Assembly (NCBI RefSeq): GCF_025791835.1
Contig: NZ_JAOXLP010000006.1
Coordinates: 1-64,000 of the forward strand
Length of the DNA stretch: 64,000 nt
DNA from: Roseomonas xinghualingensis
GTDB lineage: Bacteria > Pseudomonadota > Alphaproteobacteria > Acetobacterales > Acetobacteraceae
Reading direction: 5' to 3'
Made by a program: the position numbers and the translations under genes. Of this stretch, positions 16,656 through 26,449 are shown in pieces. The notes beneath the pieces were generated by a model. The model made no database searches, had not been told where the DNA came from, and was given only the letters and a program-made list of their open reading frames with translations. The first letter of the stretch is position 1. Each line of letters starts with the position of its first letter.

Positions 16656-17963
16656 ATGTCCCAGCGCCAGATGCGGCTTGTCGCCTATCTCAAGACGGGC
16701 CCTACGGCGATGCATGTCGGGGGCTGGCGGCACCCGGAGTCGGCTCTGGACGACATACTGAGCCCCAGCCGCTACGAGCATATCGCGCGGGTGCTGGAGG
16801 CGGCCTGCTTTGACGCCTGCTTCTTCGCCGACCTGTTCGGCCTCTATGACGTGCACCAGGGCAGCTACGACGCCTATCTGCGGCGCGGCGGGCAGATCAG
16901 CTTCCTGGATCCGACGGTGGTCCTGCCGGTGATGGCGGCGGCGACGCGGCATCTCGGGCTGGGCGCCACGCTCTCCACCACCTTCCACACGCCCTACCAC
17001 CTGGCGCGCTGGCTGGGCTCGCTGGATGCGATGAGCGGCGGCCGCGTGGCCTGGAACGTGGTGACATCGGCGACGGATCTGGAAGCGCGCAACGCGGGGA
17101 TGGACGAGTTGCCGCCCAAGGACCTGCGCTATGACCGCGCCGATGAGGTGCTGGAGGCCTGCTTCGCCCTCTGGGAAGGCTGGGACCCGGATGCGCTGGT
17201 GCTGGACAAGAAGGCGGGGATTCTCGCCGATCCGTCCAAGGTGCGCTACGCGAATTACGAGGGGCGTTTCGTGAAGACCCGGGGCCCGCTTTCCATCCCG
17301 CGCAGCCCGCAGGGGCGGCCGGTGATCATGCAGGCGGGCAGTTCCGAGCGCGGACGGGTCTTCGCCGCGCGCTGGGCGGAGGCGATCTTCACCACCCAGC
17401 GGGCGGTGGAGGATATGCGTGCCTTCCGCGAGGACATCCATGCGCGGATGGAGGGCTTCGGACGCCGCCCGGAAGATTGCGCCATCCTGCCTGGCGTCTC
17501 CGTGGTGATCGGCGAGACGGAGAGCATCGCGCGCGAGCGGGCCGAATACCTGAACAGCCTGATCGACCCGGAGCTGAGCCTCGCGGCGTCCTCCTCCAGC
17601 CTGGGCGCCGATCTCAGCAAGCTGACGGATGAGAGGAAGCTTGCGGAGCTGCAGGGCAACCAGGGCATGCAGGGCACGAAGGACCTGCTGGACCAGGCGA
17701 TGAAGGCGGAAGGGCTGAGCTTCCGTGAGGCCGCGGTGAAGCGCAATGCGGGCCGCGAGATCGTGGGCACGCCGGAGATGGTGGCGGACCGGCTGGAGGC
17801 GATGTTCTCCTCGGGAGCCTGCGACGGCTTCGTGCTGGCGCCCACCATGTTCCCCGGCATGTTCGAGCAGTTCTGCCGGGCCGTTGTGCCGGAATTGCAG
17901 CGGCGCGGGCTGTTCCGCACGCATTACACGGGCCGCACCCTGCGGGAGAACCTGCGTGGCTGA
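16656..17963 (+). CDS. LLM-class flavin-dependent monooxygenase (NtaA/SnaA/DszA type)
   Basis: A 435-aa FMN-using, bacterial luciferase-like monooxygenase of the nitrilotriacetate/pristinamycin/dibenzothiophene-sulfone subgroup. Signatures include TGPTAMHVGGWRHP near the start, the LSTTFHTPYHLARWLGSLD segment, GRVAWNVVTSATD, and QAGSSERGRVFAARWAEAIF. GGAGGA seven bases upstream fixes the ATG at 16656. It needs a separate flavin reductase, which is not in the window. It heads a co-directional run with an ABC importer, suggesting it oxidises the imported compound or its product; which compound is unknown. Confidence 0.87.
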   Translation: MSQRQMRLVAYLKTGPTAMHVGGWRHPESALDDILSPSRYEHIARVLEAACFDACFFADLFGLYDVHQGSYDAYLRRGGQISFLDPTVVLPVMAAATRHLGLGATLSTTFHTPYHLARWLGSLDAMSGGRVAWNVVTSATDLEARNAGMDELPPKDLRYDRADEVLEACFALWEGWDPDALVLDKKAGILADPSKVRYANYEGRFVKTRGPLSIPRSPQGRPVIMQAGSSERGRVFAARWAEAIFTTQRAVEDMRAFREDIHARMEGFGRRPEDCAILPGVSVVIGETESIARERAEYLNSLIDPELSLAASSSSLGADLSKLTDERKLAELQGNQGMQGTKDLLDQAMKAEGLSFREAAVKRNAGREIVGTPEMVADRLEAMFSSGACDGFVLAPTMFPGMFEQFCRAVVPELQRRGLFRTHYTGRTLRENLRG

Positions 17964-18012
17964 GCACCTGGCACTCCAGCGACGACCGGCCTGCCGCCAT
18001 GAGGAGAGCGAC

Positions 18013-19077
18013 ATGATTCCGGGTTCATCCATTCGCCCAACACGCCGGGGGCTGCTGGGATCGGCGGCCGCGCTGTCGCTGGCCGGCGCCGCGGCGCCCG
18101 CCGCCGCACAGAACCTGCGCGGCACGACCGTGGTCTTCGCCAGCTGGGGCGGCTCCTACCAGGAGGCGCAGAAGGCCTGCTACTGCGATCCCTTCGCGGC
18201 CGAGACGGGCGCACGGGTGGTGCAGGACGGGCCGATGAACGTGGCGCGCTTCCGCACCATGATCGAGAGCGGCACGCCCGACTGGGATGTCGCCGACATC
18301 ACCATCGATTTCCTCCATGCCGGCGTGCCCGACAACCTGTTCGAGCGCATCGACACGAGCCTGGTCGACACCAGCCGGATCGATCCTCGCTTCGTGCATG
18401 AATACGGGATCGGCTGCATCGCCTGGTCCTACAACCTGGCCTTCAACGGCCGCGCCTACCGCGCGGGGGCGGAACCGAAGACCTGGGCGGACCTGTTCGA
18501 CCTGCGGCGCTTCCCGGGCAAGCGGACCCTTTCCAACAATCCGGTGGCGACGCTGGAAGTGGCGCTGATGGCGGATGGGGTGGCGCCGGACAAGCTCTAC
18601 CCGCTGGATGTGGACCGGGCCTTCCGCAAGCTGGACAGCATCAAGGCACAGACGATCTTCTGGACCACCAATTCCCAGTCCCAGCAGCTTTTCGTCGACG
18701 AGGAAGTGAATCTGGGGCTGATCCTGAACGGCCGTGCCTATGACGCCGCGAGGAAGGGTGCGGATATCGCCCTTTCCTGGGAACAGAACATCCAGTCCAT
18801 CGACTACCTCGTCGTGCCGCGCGGCAGCCGGAACAAGGCGGCGGCGATGCGGCTGATCGATACGATGACCAAGGCGGACAACCAGGCGAAGCTCGCCAAC
18901 ATGATCGCCTATGCGCCGACCAACCCGGCTGCCTTCGCGGCGATCGACCCGAAGATCAGCCCCTGGCTTTCGACGGAGCCGGACAATGCGCGCAAGGGCT
19001 TCGTGATCAACGCGGAATACTGGCGGGACAACCAACGCCGCCTGCTGGAGCGGTGGACGGCCTGGAAGCTCGCCTGA
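18013..19077 (+). CDS. ABC importer substrate-binding protein, PotD-like, Tat-exported
   Basis: A 354-aa periplasmic binding protein of the spermidine/putrescine (PotD, COG0687) family. A twin-arginine leader (TRRGLLGSAAALSLAGAAAP) is cleaved near residue 33. The mature protein begins with the family hallmark VVFASWGGSYQEAQ and contains GIGCIAWSYNLAFNGRAY. An unusual Cys-Tyr-Cys occurs early in the mature chain. GAGGAG six bases before the ATG supports the start. It is followed by two permeases and an ATPase with overlapping starts. The ligand may be a polyamine-like, opine-like or other organic molecule; sequence alone does not say. Confidence 0.88.
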   Translation: MIPGSSIRPTRRGLLGSAAALSLAGAAAPAAAQNLRGTTVVFASWGGSYQEAQKACYCDPFAAETGARVVQDGPMNVARFRTMIESGTPDWDVADITIDFLHAGVPDNLFERIDTSLVDTSRIDPRFVHEYGIGCIAWSYNLAFNGRAYRAGAEPKTWADLFDLRRFPGKRTLSNNPVATLEVALMADGVAPDKLYPLDVDRAFRKLDSIKAQTIFWTTNSQSQQLFVDEEVNLGLILNGRAYDAARKGADIALSWEQNIQSIDYLVVPRGSRNKAAAMRLIDTMTKADNQAKLANMIAYAPTNPAAFAAIDPKISPWLSTEPDNARKGFVINAEYWRDNQRRLLERWTAWKLA

Positions 19078-19907
19078 TGCGGGGGCGCGCCCCGGATCCC
19101 CGCTTCTGGCTGCTGCTGCCGGCCCTGCTGGTGTTGCTGGTCACCTTTGTCCTGCCGGTGGGCGGGCTGCTGGCGCGCGCCTTTACCCAGCCTGAGCCGG
19201 GCTTCCAGAACTTCGCCCTGCTCTGGGAGCGCCCGGTCTATCTGCAGGTGATCTGGAACACGGTCATGATCAGCGCGGCGGCAACGCCTGTGGCACTGAT
19301 CCTGGGATTTCCGGTGGCCCACGCCATGGCGCATGGCTCACCCCGTACGCGGCGGCTGCTGATCTTCCTGGTCCTCATTCCCTTCTGGACCAGCCTCCTG
19401 GTGCGCAGCTTCGCGACCGTGATCCTGCTCCAGCGTCGCGGGCCGCTGAACACGCTGCTGATGAATATCGGCGTCATCGATACGCCGCTGCCGCTGATCT
19501 ACAATCTGACGGGCGTGCTGCTGGGGGCGGTGCAGACACTGCTGCCTTTCGTGATCTTTCCGCTCTACAGCTCGATGAAGCGGATCGACCCTTCGCTGAT
19601 GCAGGCGGCGCTGACCCTGGGGGCGGGACCGGTTCGGGCCTTCCTGCGCGTCTACCTGCCGCTTTCCCTGCCCGGGCTGATGACGGGAGCAACGCTCGTC
19701 TTCATCAGCATGCTCGGATACTTCGTGATCCCCGCATTGCTGGGTGGGCCGCAGGAAACCATGGTCGCGCAGATGATCCAGGACCAGATCGCGCAGCTCG
19801 GCAGCTGGGGCGTGGCGGGGGCAATGTCCTTCGTGCTGCTCGCCATCACGGCGGGGCTTCTGGCGCTGCTGCACAAGCTGGTCGGGCTGAAGGCGGTGGC
19901 ACGGTGA
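19077..19907 (+). CDS. ABC importer permease, PotB-like
   Basis: A 276-aa inner-membrane permease with about six transmembrane helices, the first at FWLLLPALLVLLVTFVLPVG. The cytoplasmic EAA-like loop is at MQAALTLGAGPVRAFLRVYLPLSLPG, which docks the ATPase. ATG 19077 overlaps the binding-protein stop (TGATG), implying translational coupling; a GTG eight codons earlier is less likely. It pairs with the next permease. Confidence 0.92.
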   Translation: MRGRAPDPRFWLLLPALLVLLVTFVLPVGGLLARAFTQPEPGFQNFALLWERPVYLQVIWNTVMISAAATPVALILGFPVAHAMAHGSPRTRRLLIFLVLIPFWTSLLVRSFATVILLQRRGPLNTLLMNIGVIDTPLPLIYNLTGVLLGAVQTLLPFVIFPLYSSMKRIDPSLMQAALTLGAGPVRAFLRVYLPLSLPGLMTGATLVFISMLGYFVIPALLGGPQETMVAQMIQDQIAQLGSWGVAGAMSFVLLAITAGLLALLHKLVGLKAVAR

Positions 19908-20700
19908 AAGGCGACGGCATGGGCGCCTGGCGCGTGCTGCGGGCGCTGGCCTGCACCCTGGTGGGGATCTACCTGATCGCGCCGCTGGCGATCGTGCTGG
20001 TCATATCCTTCAGCTCGGCATCCTTCCTGCGCTTCCCGCCACCGGGTTATTCGCTGCGCTGGTACGCGAACCTGATGAACGACCCGGCCTGGCTGGATGC
20101 CATCGGCGTCAGCCTGCAGGTCCTGCTGCCGACGGCATTCCTCTCCACCGCGCTGGGCACCGCCGCCGCCTATGCGCTGGTGCGGGGACGCATCCGCGGC
20201 GGGGGACTGATCGGCGCTTTCCTGCTGACGCCAATGGTAGTGCCAAGCATCATCACGGCCGCCGGGCTCTACATGCTCTATCGCTGGCTAGGGCTGAACG
20301 GCACGCTTCCGGGCCTCGTCATCGGGCATGTGGTGGTTACTCTCCCCTATGTGGTCGCCACCGTCGGCTCCGCCCTGCGCTCGATGGACCCGCGGCTGGA
20401 AGCGGCGGCCTCGGTGCTCGGCGCCACGCCCTTCGCGGCCTTCCGCCGCATCACCCTGCCGCTGCTGGCGCCGGCGGTGTTGTCCAGCCTGCTCTTCGCC
20501 ATGGTTCTGTCCTTCGATGAGCTGATCATCTCGCTCTTCGTCGGCTCGGCACGGATGCGGACGGTGCCGGTGCAGATGTGGTCCAATATCCGTGGCGACT
20601 TCGATCCCACGGTCGCCGCCATCGCCTCGCTCTGCTTCCTCGTCGCCCTCATCGCACTGGGCTGCGAGGCGCTGCTGCGCCGCCGCAATGGAGAGAAGGA

Positions 20701-20704
<4 letters not shown>
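19904..20704 (+). CDS. ABC importer permease, PotC-like
   Basis: A 266-aa permease with about six transmembrane helices. The EAA loop is LEAAASVLGATPFAAFRRITLPLLAPAV, followed by the typical SFDELIISLFV stretch of PotC-like subunits. The GTG at 19904 overlaps the preceding TGA (GTGA); an ATG at 19919 (MGAWR) is an alternative. It forms the transport channel with the upstream permease. Confidence 0.92.
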
Positions 20705-21780
<1,076 letters not shown>

Positions 21781-21781
21781 G

Positions 21782-21803
21782 CGGCCGGCCTGATGGCCGG
21801 CCG
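21782..21803. terminator. Hairpin between convergent ABC operon and Bug-type gene
   Basis: CGGCCGGCC and GGCCGGCCG form a perfect 9-bp stem with a TGAT loop immediately after the ATPase stop. There is no T-tract, but its position between convergent genes fits a bidirectional terminator. Confidence 0.6.
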
Positions 21804-21820
21804 TCACCGGGCCTGCGCGA

Positions 21821-22801
21821 TCAGCCGGCGCGCAGGTTGAGGCGGCGGATCATCGCGCCGTCCTCCTCATACTGCTTGCGGGCCGCAACGGTGTAGTCGG
21901 CGCTGTTCAGATAGGCCGGCGTCATATCGAAGCGGTCGAGCAGCGCGACATGGGCCGGATCCTCCAGCGCCTCCTTCAGCACGCGCTCCAGCACGGCCAC
22001 CACGGCCGGGTCCATGCCCGCCGGGCCGCCGACGCCGTAGGGCGAGGTGGAGACGATGTCGATGCCCAGCTCCTTCAGCGTGGGCGCATCCGGGAAGCTC
22101 TTCGCGCGCTCGGCGCCCCAGGTGCAGAGCAGGCGGAACTTGCCATCCTTCACCAGCTCGCCCCAGGCGCTGGTTTCGGCGCAGACCATGGTGTCGCCCG
22201 CGAGGAGCGACTGCATGTTCTCCGACGCGCCGCGGAAGGGCACATGGGTGAACTCGATGCCCTCCTTCGCCGCGATCTGCTCCATGGTGATGTGCAGCGA
22301 CGTGCCGGCGCCGGGCGTGCCGTAGGTGACCTTGCCAGGATTGGCCTTGGCATAGACCAGCAGTTCCTTCAGGTCCTTCCATGGCGCATCGGCGCGCACG
22401 GCGGTGCCAAACAGATAGCCGGTGATCTGCGCGATATAGGTGATGTCCTTCATCGGATCGAAGGGCGCGCGCGCAACCATCTGCGGATAGCGGAAGACCG
22501 AGATCGGGATCTGCGACAGGGTGTAGCCATCGGGGCGCGTGCCGCCAGCGAGGGTCTGCGCGCCGAGGATGCCGCCCGCGCCGGAGCGGTTCTCGACCAC
22601 GACGGTCTGGCCGAGGCGCCTCGACATCGCGTCGGAGAGCGCACGCATCAGCACATCCGTGCCGCCACCCGGCGACCAGGGCACGATCATGCGGATCGGC
22701 TTGTCAGGAAAGCGGGACTGCGCAAGCGCGGGGCGGGTCAGCAGAGGCAGGCCGGCAGCAAGGCCAAGGGCACTGCGGCGCGTGATGGGGGTGATGGGCA
22801 T
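21821..22801 (-). CDS. Bug/TctC family tripartite-tricarboxylate-type binding protein
   Basis: A 326-aa periplasmic solute receptor of the Bug family, which binds carboxylates. A Tat-like leader (TRRSALGLAAGLPLLTRPALAQ) precedes the mature start FPDKPIRMIVPWSPGGGTDVLMR. The VVENRSGAGGILGAQ and GTPGAGTSLHITME segments are family hallmarks. GGAGA seven bases upstream supports the ATG at 22801 over an earlier one. No TctA/TctB membrane partner is in the window, as is common for these receptors. It follows the CoA catabolic genes on the same strand and may bind their substrate. Confidence 0.9.
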   Translation of the reverse strand: MPITPITRRSALGLAAGLPLLTRPALAQSRFPDKPIRMIVPWSPGGGTDVLMRALSDAMSRRLGQTVVVENRSGAGGILGAQTLAGGTRPDGYTLSQIPISVFRYPQMVARAPFDPMKDITYIAQITGYLFGTAVRADAPWKDLKELLVYAKANPGKVTYGTPGAGTSLHITMEQIAAKEGIEFTHVPFRGASENMQSLLAGDTMVCAETSAWGELVKDGKFRLLCTWGAERAKSFPDAPTLKELGIDIVSTSPYGVGGPAGMDPAVVAVLERVLKEALEDPAHVALLDRFDMTPAYLNSADYTVAARKQYEEDGAMIRRLNLRAG

Positions 22802-22872
22802 GAACGTCTCTCCGTGCGTGGCCATTCGGCCTGCTGTTCTGATCCCGCCGCGATGCCTCGCGGCAGGGGATG

Positions 22873-22899
22873 CGCCGCCCGGCGCATGGCCGGGCGGCG
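22873..22899 (-). terminator. Hairpin after the acyl-CoA dehydrogenase operon
   Basis: Perfect 11-bp arms CGCCGCCCGGC / GCCGGGCGGCG with a GCATG loop lie seven bases past the last dehydrogenase stop. There is no long T-tract, so partial read-through into the Bug-type gene is possible. Confidence 0.55.
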
Positions 22900-22905
22900 T
22901 GGGCT

Positions 22906-24045
22906 TCAGACCTCTTCCACCAGCCCGCCGGATTCCATCACGGCGCGCAGATGATGATCGGTGTCGCCGAACATCAGCTCACTGGTGGTCAGGCGCTTGA
23001 AGTAGTGGCCCGCCTTGTACTCCCAGGTCATGGCGATGCCGCCATGCAGCTGCACCGCTTCCTGGCCGACCTGGCGGGCGGAGCGGTTCACCTGCGCCTT
23101 GGCGGCGGCGATGGCCGGGCGGCGCTCACGCGCATCCGCTTCCTCTGCCATCATCGCGGCATACATGGCCATGGAGCGGGCCTGCTCCACCGCCACCAGC
23201 ATGTCGGCTGCGCGATGCTGCAAGGCCTGGAAGCTGCCGATGGCGACGCCGAACTGCTGGCGGGTCTTCAGGTATTCCACCGTCAGATGCTGCAGCTCCT
23301 CCATGGCGCCAAGGCTGTCGGCGCAGAGGGCCGCAATGGCGACATCCACCACATGGGTCGCGAGAGGCAGGCCATTGTCCACCTCACCCAGCACGCGGGA
23401 GGCCGGAACGCGGACGCTGTCGAAGCTGATCTCCGCGACGCGCTGGCCGTCCTGCGACGCCATGCCGCGGCGTGTGACGCCCTGGGCATTCCCGTCCACC
23501 AGGAACAGGGTGATGCCCTGCTCATCGCGACGCGCGCCCGAGGTGCGGGCCGTGACGACCAGCAAACCGGCCGTATCGCCGCCCAGCACCACGCCCTTGC
23601 GGCCATCCAGCACATAGTCGTCGCCGTCACGCTTCGCGGTGGTGGCGACGTCATGCAGGTCGTAGCGGGACTGCTTCTCCAGTTGCGCGAAGGCCATGGT
23701 CAGGGAGCCATCCACGATCTGCGGGATGAACTCCTGGCGCTGCGCCTCCGTGCCGCCCAGGCGCAGGAAGCCGCCGCCCAGCACCACGGTGGGAAGATAG
23801 GGCGCGGTGATGAGGCCGCGGCCCAGCGCCTCCATGACGATCATCGTCTCCACCGGGCCACCGCCGATACCGCCTTCCTCCTCGGAGAAGGGGACGGCGA
23901 GCAGGCCAAGTTCGGCGATGCCGCTCCATAGCTTCGCCTCATCCACGGCGCCGCCATGCGCGCCGGGATCACGCTGGTTGTCCGCCACGAAGCGGTCCAC
24001 GCTTTCCTTAAGAAGGCGCTGTTCCTCAGTCAGGTCGAAATCCAC
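22906..24045 (-). CDS. Acyl-CoA dehydrogenase, small-subunit (PimD-like) type
   Basis: A 379-aa flavoenzyme of the acyl-CoA dehydrogenase family, resembling the smaller member of paired dehydrogenases such as the pimeloyl-CoA PimC/PimD pair. Recognisable parts are MDFDLTEEQRLLKESVDRF at the start, the FAQLEKQSRYDLHDV FAD region (diverged from the common TEPGAGSD), DGRKGVVLGGDTAGL, and QLHGGIAMTWEYKAGHYFKRL near the C-terminus. It lies 12 bases after the larger dehydrogenase, so the two likely form a heteromer. Specific substrate unknown. Confidence 0.85.
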   Translation of the reverse strand: MDFDLTEEQRLLKESVDRFVADNQRDPGAHGGAVDEAKLWSGIAELGLLAVPFSEEEGGIGGGPVETMIVMEALGRGLITAPYLPTVVLGGGFLRLGGTEAQRQEFIPQIVDGSLTMAFAQLEKQSRYDLHDVATTAKRDGDDYVLDGRKGVVLGGDTAGLLVVTARTSGARRDEQGITLFLVDGNAQGVTRRGMASQDGQRVAEISFDSVRVPASRVLGEVDNGLPLATHVVDVAIAALCADSLGAMEELQHLTVEYLKTRQQFGVAIGSFQALQHRAADMLVAVEQARSMAMYAAMMAEEADARERRPAIAAAKAQVNRSARQVGQEAVQLHGGIAMTWEYKAGHYFKRLTTSELMFGDTDHHLRAVMESGGLVEEV

Positions 24046-24057
24046 GCTGCGTTCCCT

Positions 24058-25260
24058 TCAGAGACCCAGGAAGGCCTTGGCGATGATGTTGCGCTGGATC
24101 TCGTTCGAACCGCCGTAAATCGAGACCTTGCGGTAGTTGAAGTAGAGCGGCGCGGCGGCATCCGCCCATTCGGGCGAGACGGCGGGCTCGTTCCAGCCTT
24201 CCGGCCGGTCATGCTCGGGCGCCGGAATGGCATAGGGGCCGGCAACCTCCAGCAACAGCTCGGTGGTGGCCTGCTGCAACTCCGATCCCTTGATCTTCAG
24301 GATGGAGGAAGCAGGATCGGGCTTGCCGGCATCGCGCTTCGTCTGATTGGCGACGACGCGCATCTGGGTGATTTCCAGCGCCTTCAGCCCCACCTCGATC
24401 TCCGCCACGCGGCGGCGGAAGGCAGGATCCTGCCAAAGGGTGCCGTCACCGGAATCCGTCTCCTTCGCCAGGCGCTTCGCGCGGGCGAGGCGCTGCTTGG
24501 ACAGGCCGATGCGGGCGATGCCGGTGCGCTCATTCGCGAGCAGGAACTTGGCATAGTCCCAGCCCTTGTTCTCCTCGCCCACCAGATTCTCGGCGGGGAC
24601 CTCCACCTCGTCGAAGAAGACCTCGTTCACCTCATGCGCGCCATCGATGGTGATGACGGGGCGCACGGTGATGCCCGGCGTCTTCATGTCGATGAGCAGG
24701 AAGGAGATGCCCTTCTGCTTCTTCGCCTCGCGATCCGTGCGGACAAGGCAGAAGATCCAGTCGGCATGCTGGCCCAGTGTCGTCCAGGCCTTCTGGCCGG
24801 AGACGATGTACTTGCCGTCCTTCTTCTCCGCGCGCGTCTTGAGCGAGGCGAGGTCTGAACCAGCGCCCGGCTCGGAGAAGCCCTGGCACCACCAGATGTC
24901 GAGATTGGCGGTGGCGGGAAGGAACTTCTTCTTCTGCTCCTCGGAGCCGAAGGCGGCGATGACCGGGCCGACCATGAAGACGTTGAACTGCAGCGGCAGC
25001 GGCACGGCGGCGCGCTGCAACTCCTCGGTGAAGATGTAGCGCTGGACCGGCGACCAGTCCTTCCCGCCCCACTCCACCGGCCAGTTCGGCGTCGCCAGGC
25101 CGGCGGCGTTCAGGATACGCTGGGAGGTGACGATGTCATCCTTTCCCAGATGGCGGCCCTCGGCGACCTTCTGGCGAATTTCGGCAGGAATCTTCTCGCG
25201 GAAGAAGCGGCGGAGATCATCCCGGAAGGCGATCTCCTCAGGGGTGAAGCGAAGTTCCAC
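24058..25260 (-). CDS. Acyl-CoA dehydrogenase, large-subunit (PimC-like) type
   Basis: A 400-aa acyl-CoA dehydrogenase with the canonical FAD motif [19 protein letters not shown], the [22 protein letters not shown] segment and the C-terminal [19 protein letters not shown]. It starts at GTG 25260, placed by GAGGAG six bases upstream; an ATG eight codons earlier would overlap the thiolase end. Together with the next gene it should form a two-subunit dehydrogenase acting on a dicarboxylic, cyclic or aromatic acyl-CoA; this is an inference from the PimC/PimD resemblance. Confidence 0.87.
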   Translation of the reverse strand: MELRFTPEEIAFRDDLRRFFREKIPAEIRQKVAEGRHLGKDDIVTSQRILNAAGLATPNWPVEWGGKDWSPVQRYIFTEELQRAAVPLPLQFNVFMVGPVIAAFGSEEQKKKFLPATANLDIWWCQGFSEPGAGSDLASLKTRAEKKDGKYIVSGQKAWTTLGQHADWIFCLVRTDREAKKQKGISFLLIDMKTPGITVRPVITIDGAHEVNEVFFDEVEVPAENLVGEENKGWDYAKFLLANERTGIARIGLSKQRLARAKRLAKETDSGDGTLWQDPAFRRRVAEIEVGLKALEITQMRVVANQTKRDAGKPDPASSILKIKGSELQQATTELLLEVAGPYAIPAPEHDRPEGWNEPAVSPEWADAAAPLYFNYRKVSIYGGSNEIQRNIIAKAFLGL

Positions 25261-25270
25261 GGCGCCCTCC

Positions 25271-26449
25271 TCAGGCGATCTCAATCAGTCCGGCGGCGCC
25301 CTGGCCGCCCGCGACGCACATCGTCACCACCGCGTATTTGGCGCCGCGACGGCGGCCCTCCAGCACGGCGTGGCCGACCAGCCGCGCGCCGCTCATACCA
25401 AAGGGGTGGCCGATGGAAATGGCGCCGCCATTCACATTCACCTTCGCAGGATCGATCCCCAGCTTGTCGCGGCAATAGATGGACTGGGAAGCGAAAGCCT
25501 CGTTCAGCTCCCACAGGTCGATATCCTCCACCTTCAGCCCATGGCGGGCGAGAAGGCGCGGCACGGCGAAGACGGGGCCGATGCCCATCTCCTCGGGCTC
25601 GCAGCCGGCGGAGGCGAAGCCGCGGAAGATGGCGAGCGGGGCTAGGCCACGGCGCGCGGCCTCTTCCGCCGACATCAGCACGCTGGCGCTGGCGCCATCC
25701 GAAAGCTGGCTGGCATTGCCGGCGGTGATGTACTTGCCCTCGCGCACGGGCTTCAGCTTGGACAGGCCCTCGATGGAGGTGTCGGGGCGGTTGCCCTCGT
25801 CCTTGGAGAGGGTGACGCTTTCCTCGCGGGTCTCGCCGGTGGCCTTGTCCGTCACCTTCATCACGGTGGTGATGGGCACGATCTCGTCATCGAAGCGGCG
25901 CGCCTGCTGGGCAGCGGCAGTGCGGCGCTGGCTTTCCAGCGCGAACTCGTCCTGCGCCTGGCGTGAGACGCCGTAGCGCTCGGCCACCAGATCGGCGGTG
26001 TCGATCATGGTGTCGTAGATGCCAGGCTTGTTCTTCTCCAGCCAGGCGTTCCGGTAGTGATTCCGGTTCACCGTGGGCTGCACCAGGCTGATGGATTCCA
26101 CACCGCCGGCGATCATGACGGGCACCTTGTCCAGCATGATGCGGCGGGCGGCATGGGCAATGGCCTCAAGGCCTGAGGCGCAGAAGCGGCTGACTGTCAC
26201 GCCGGCGGAAGCCACCGGGATACCGGCGCGGATGGCGGCGTGGCGGGCGACATTGCCGCCGGTGGCGCCTTCCGGATAGCCGCAGCCGAAGACCACTTCC
26301 TCGACCGCCTCGGGCTCCAACTTCGCACGCTCCATCACCGCGCCGATCGTGTGCGCGGCCATCTCGGCGCCATGGGCGAAGTTGAGGGCGCCACGATGCG
26401 CCTTGCCGATCGGCGTGCGCGCGGTGGAGACGATGACGGCATCGGTCAT
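25271..26449 (-). CDS. Acetyl-CoA C-acyltransferase (thiolase)
   Basis: A 392-aa degradative thiolase that cleaves a 3-ketoacyl-CoA with CoA to release acetyl-CoA. The acyl-accepting Cys is in [10 protein letters not shown] (near residue 90), the catalytic His in [13 protein letters not shown], and the second Cys in [11 protein letters not shown], which replaces the more usual CIGGGQG. Its ATG overlaps the stop of the CoA ligase (ATGA), so the operon order is ligase, thiolase, two dehydrogenases. Confidence 0.93.
   Translation of the reverse strand: MTDAVIVSTARTPIGKAHRGALNFAHGAEMAAHTIGAVMERAKLEPEAVEEVVFGCGYPEGATGGNVARHAAIRAGIPVASAGVTVSRFCASGLEAIAHAARRIMLDKVPVMIAGGVESISLVQPTVNRNHYRNAWLEKNKPGIYDTMIDTADLVAERYGVSRQAQDEFALESQRRTAAAQQARRFDDEIVPITTVMKVTDKATGETREESVTLSKDEGNRPDTSIEGLSKLKPVREGKYITAGNASQLSDGASASVLMSAEEAARRGLAPLAIFRGFASAGCEPEEMGIGPVFAVPRLLARHGLKVEDIDLWELNEAFASQSIYCRDKLGIDPAKVNVNGGAISIGHPFGMSGARLVGHAVLEGRRRGAKYAVVTMCVAGGQGAAGLIEIA

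Noticed and set aside
16164..18125. Open frame of about 650 codons on the minus strand across serA and the monooxygenase gene
   Set aside because: It spans two well-supported plus-strand genes and their intergenic region and has no recognisable motif.
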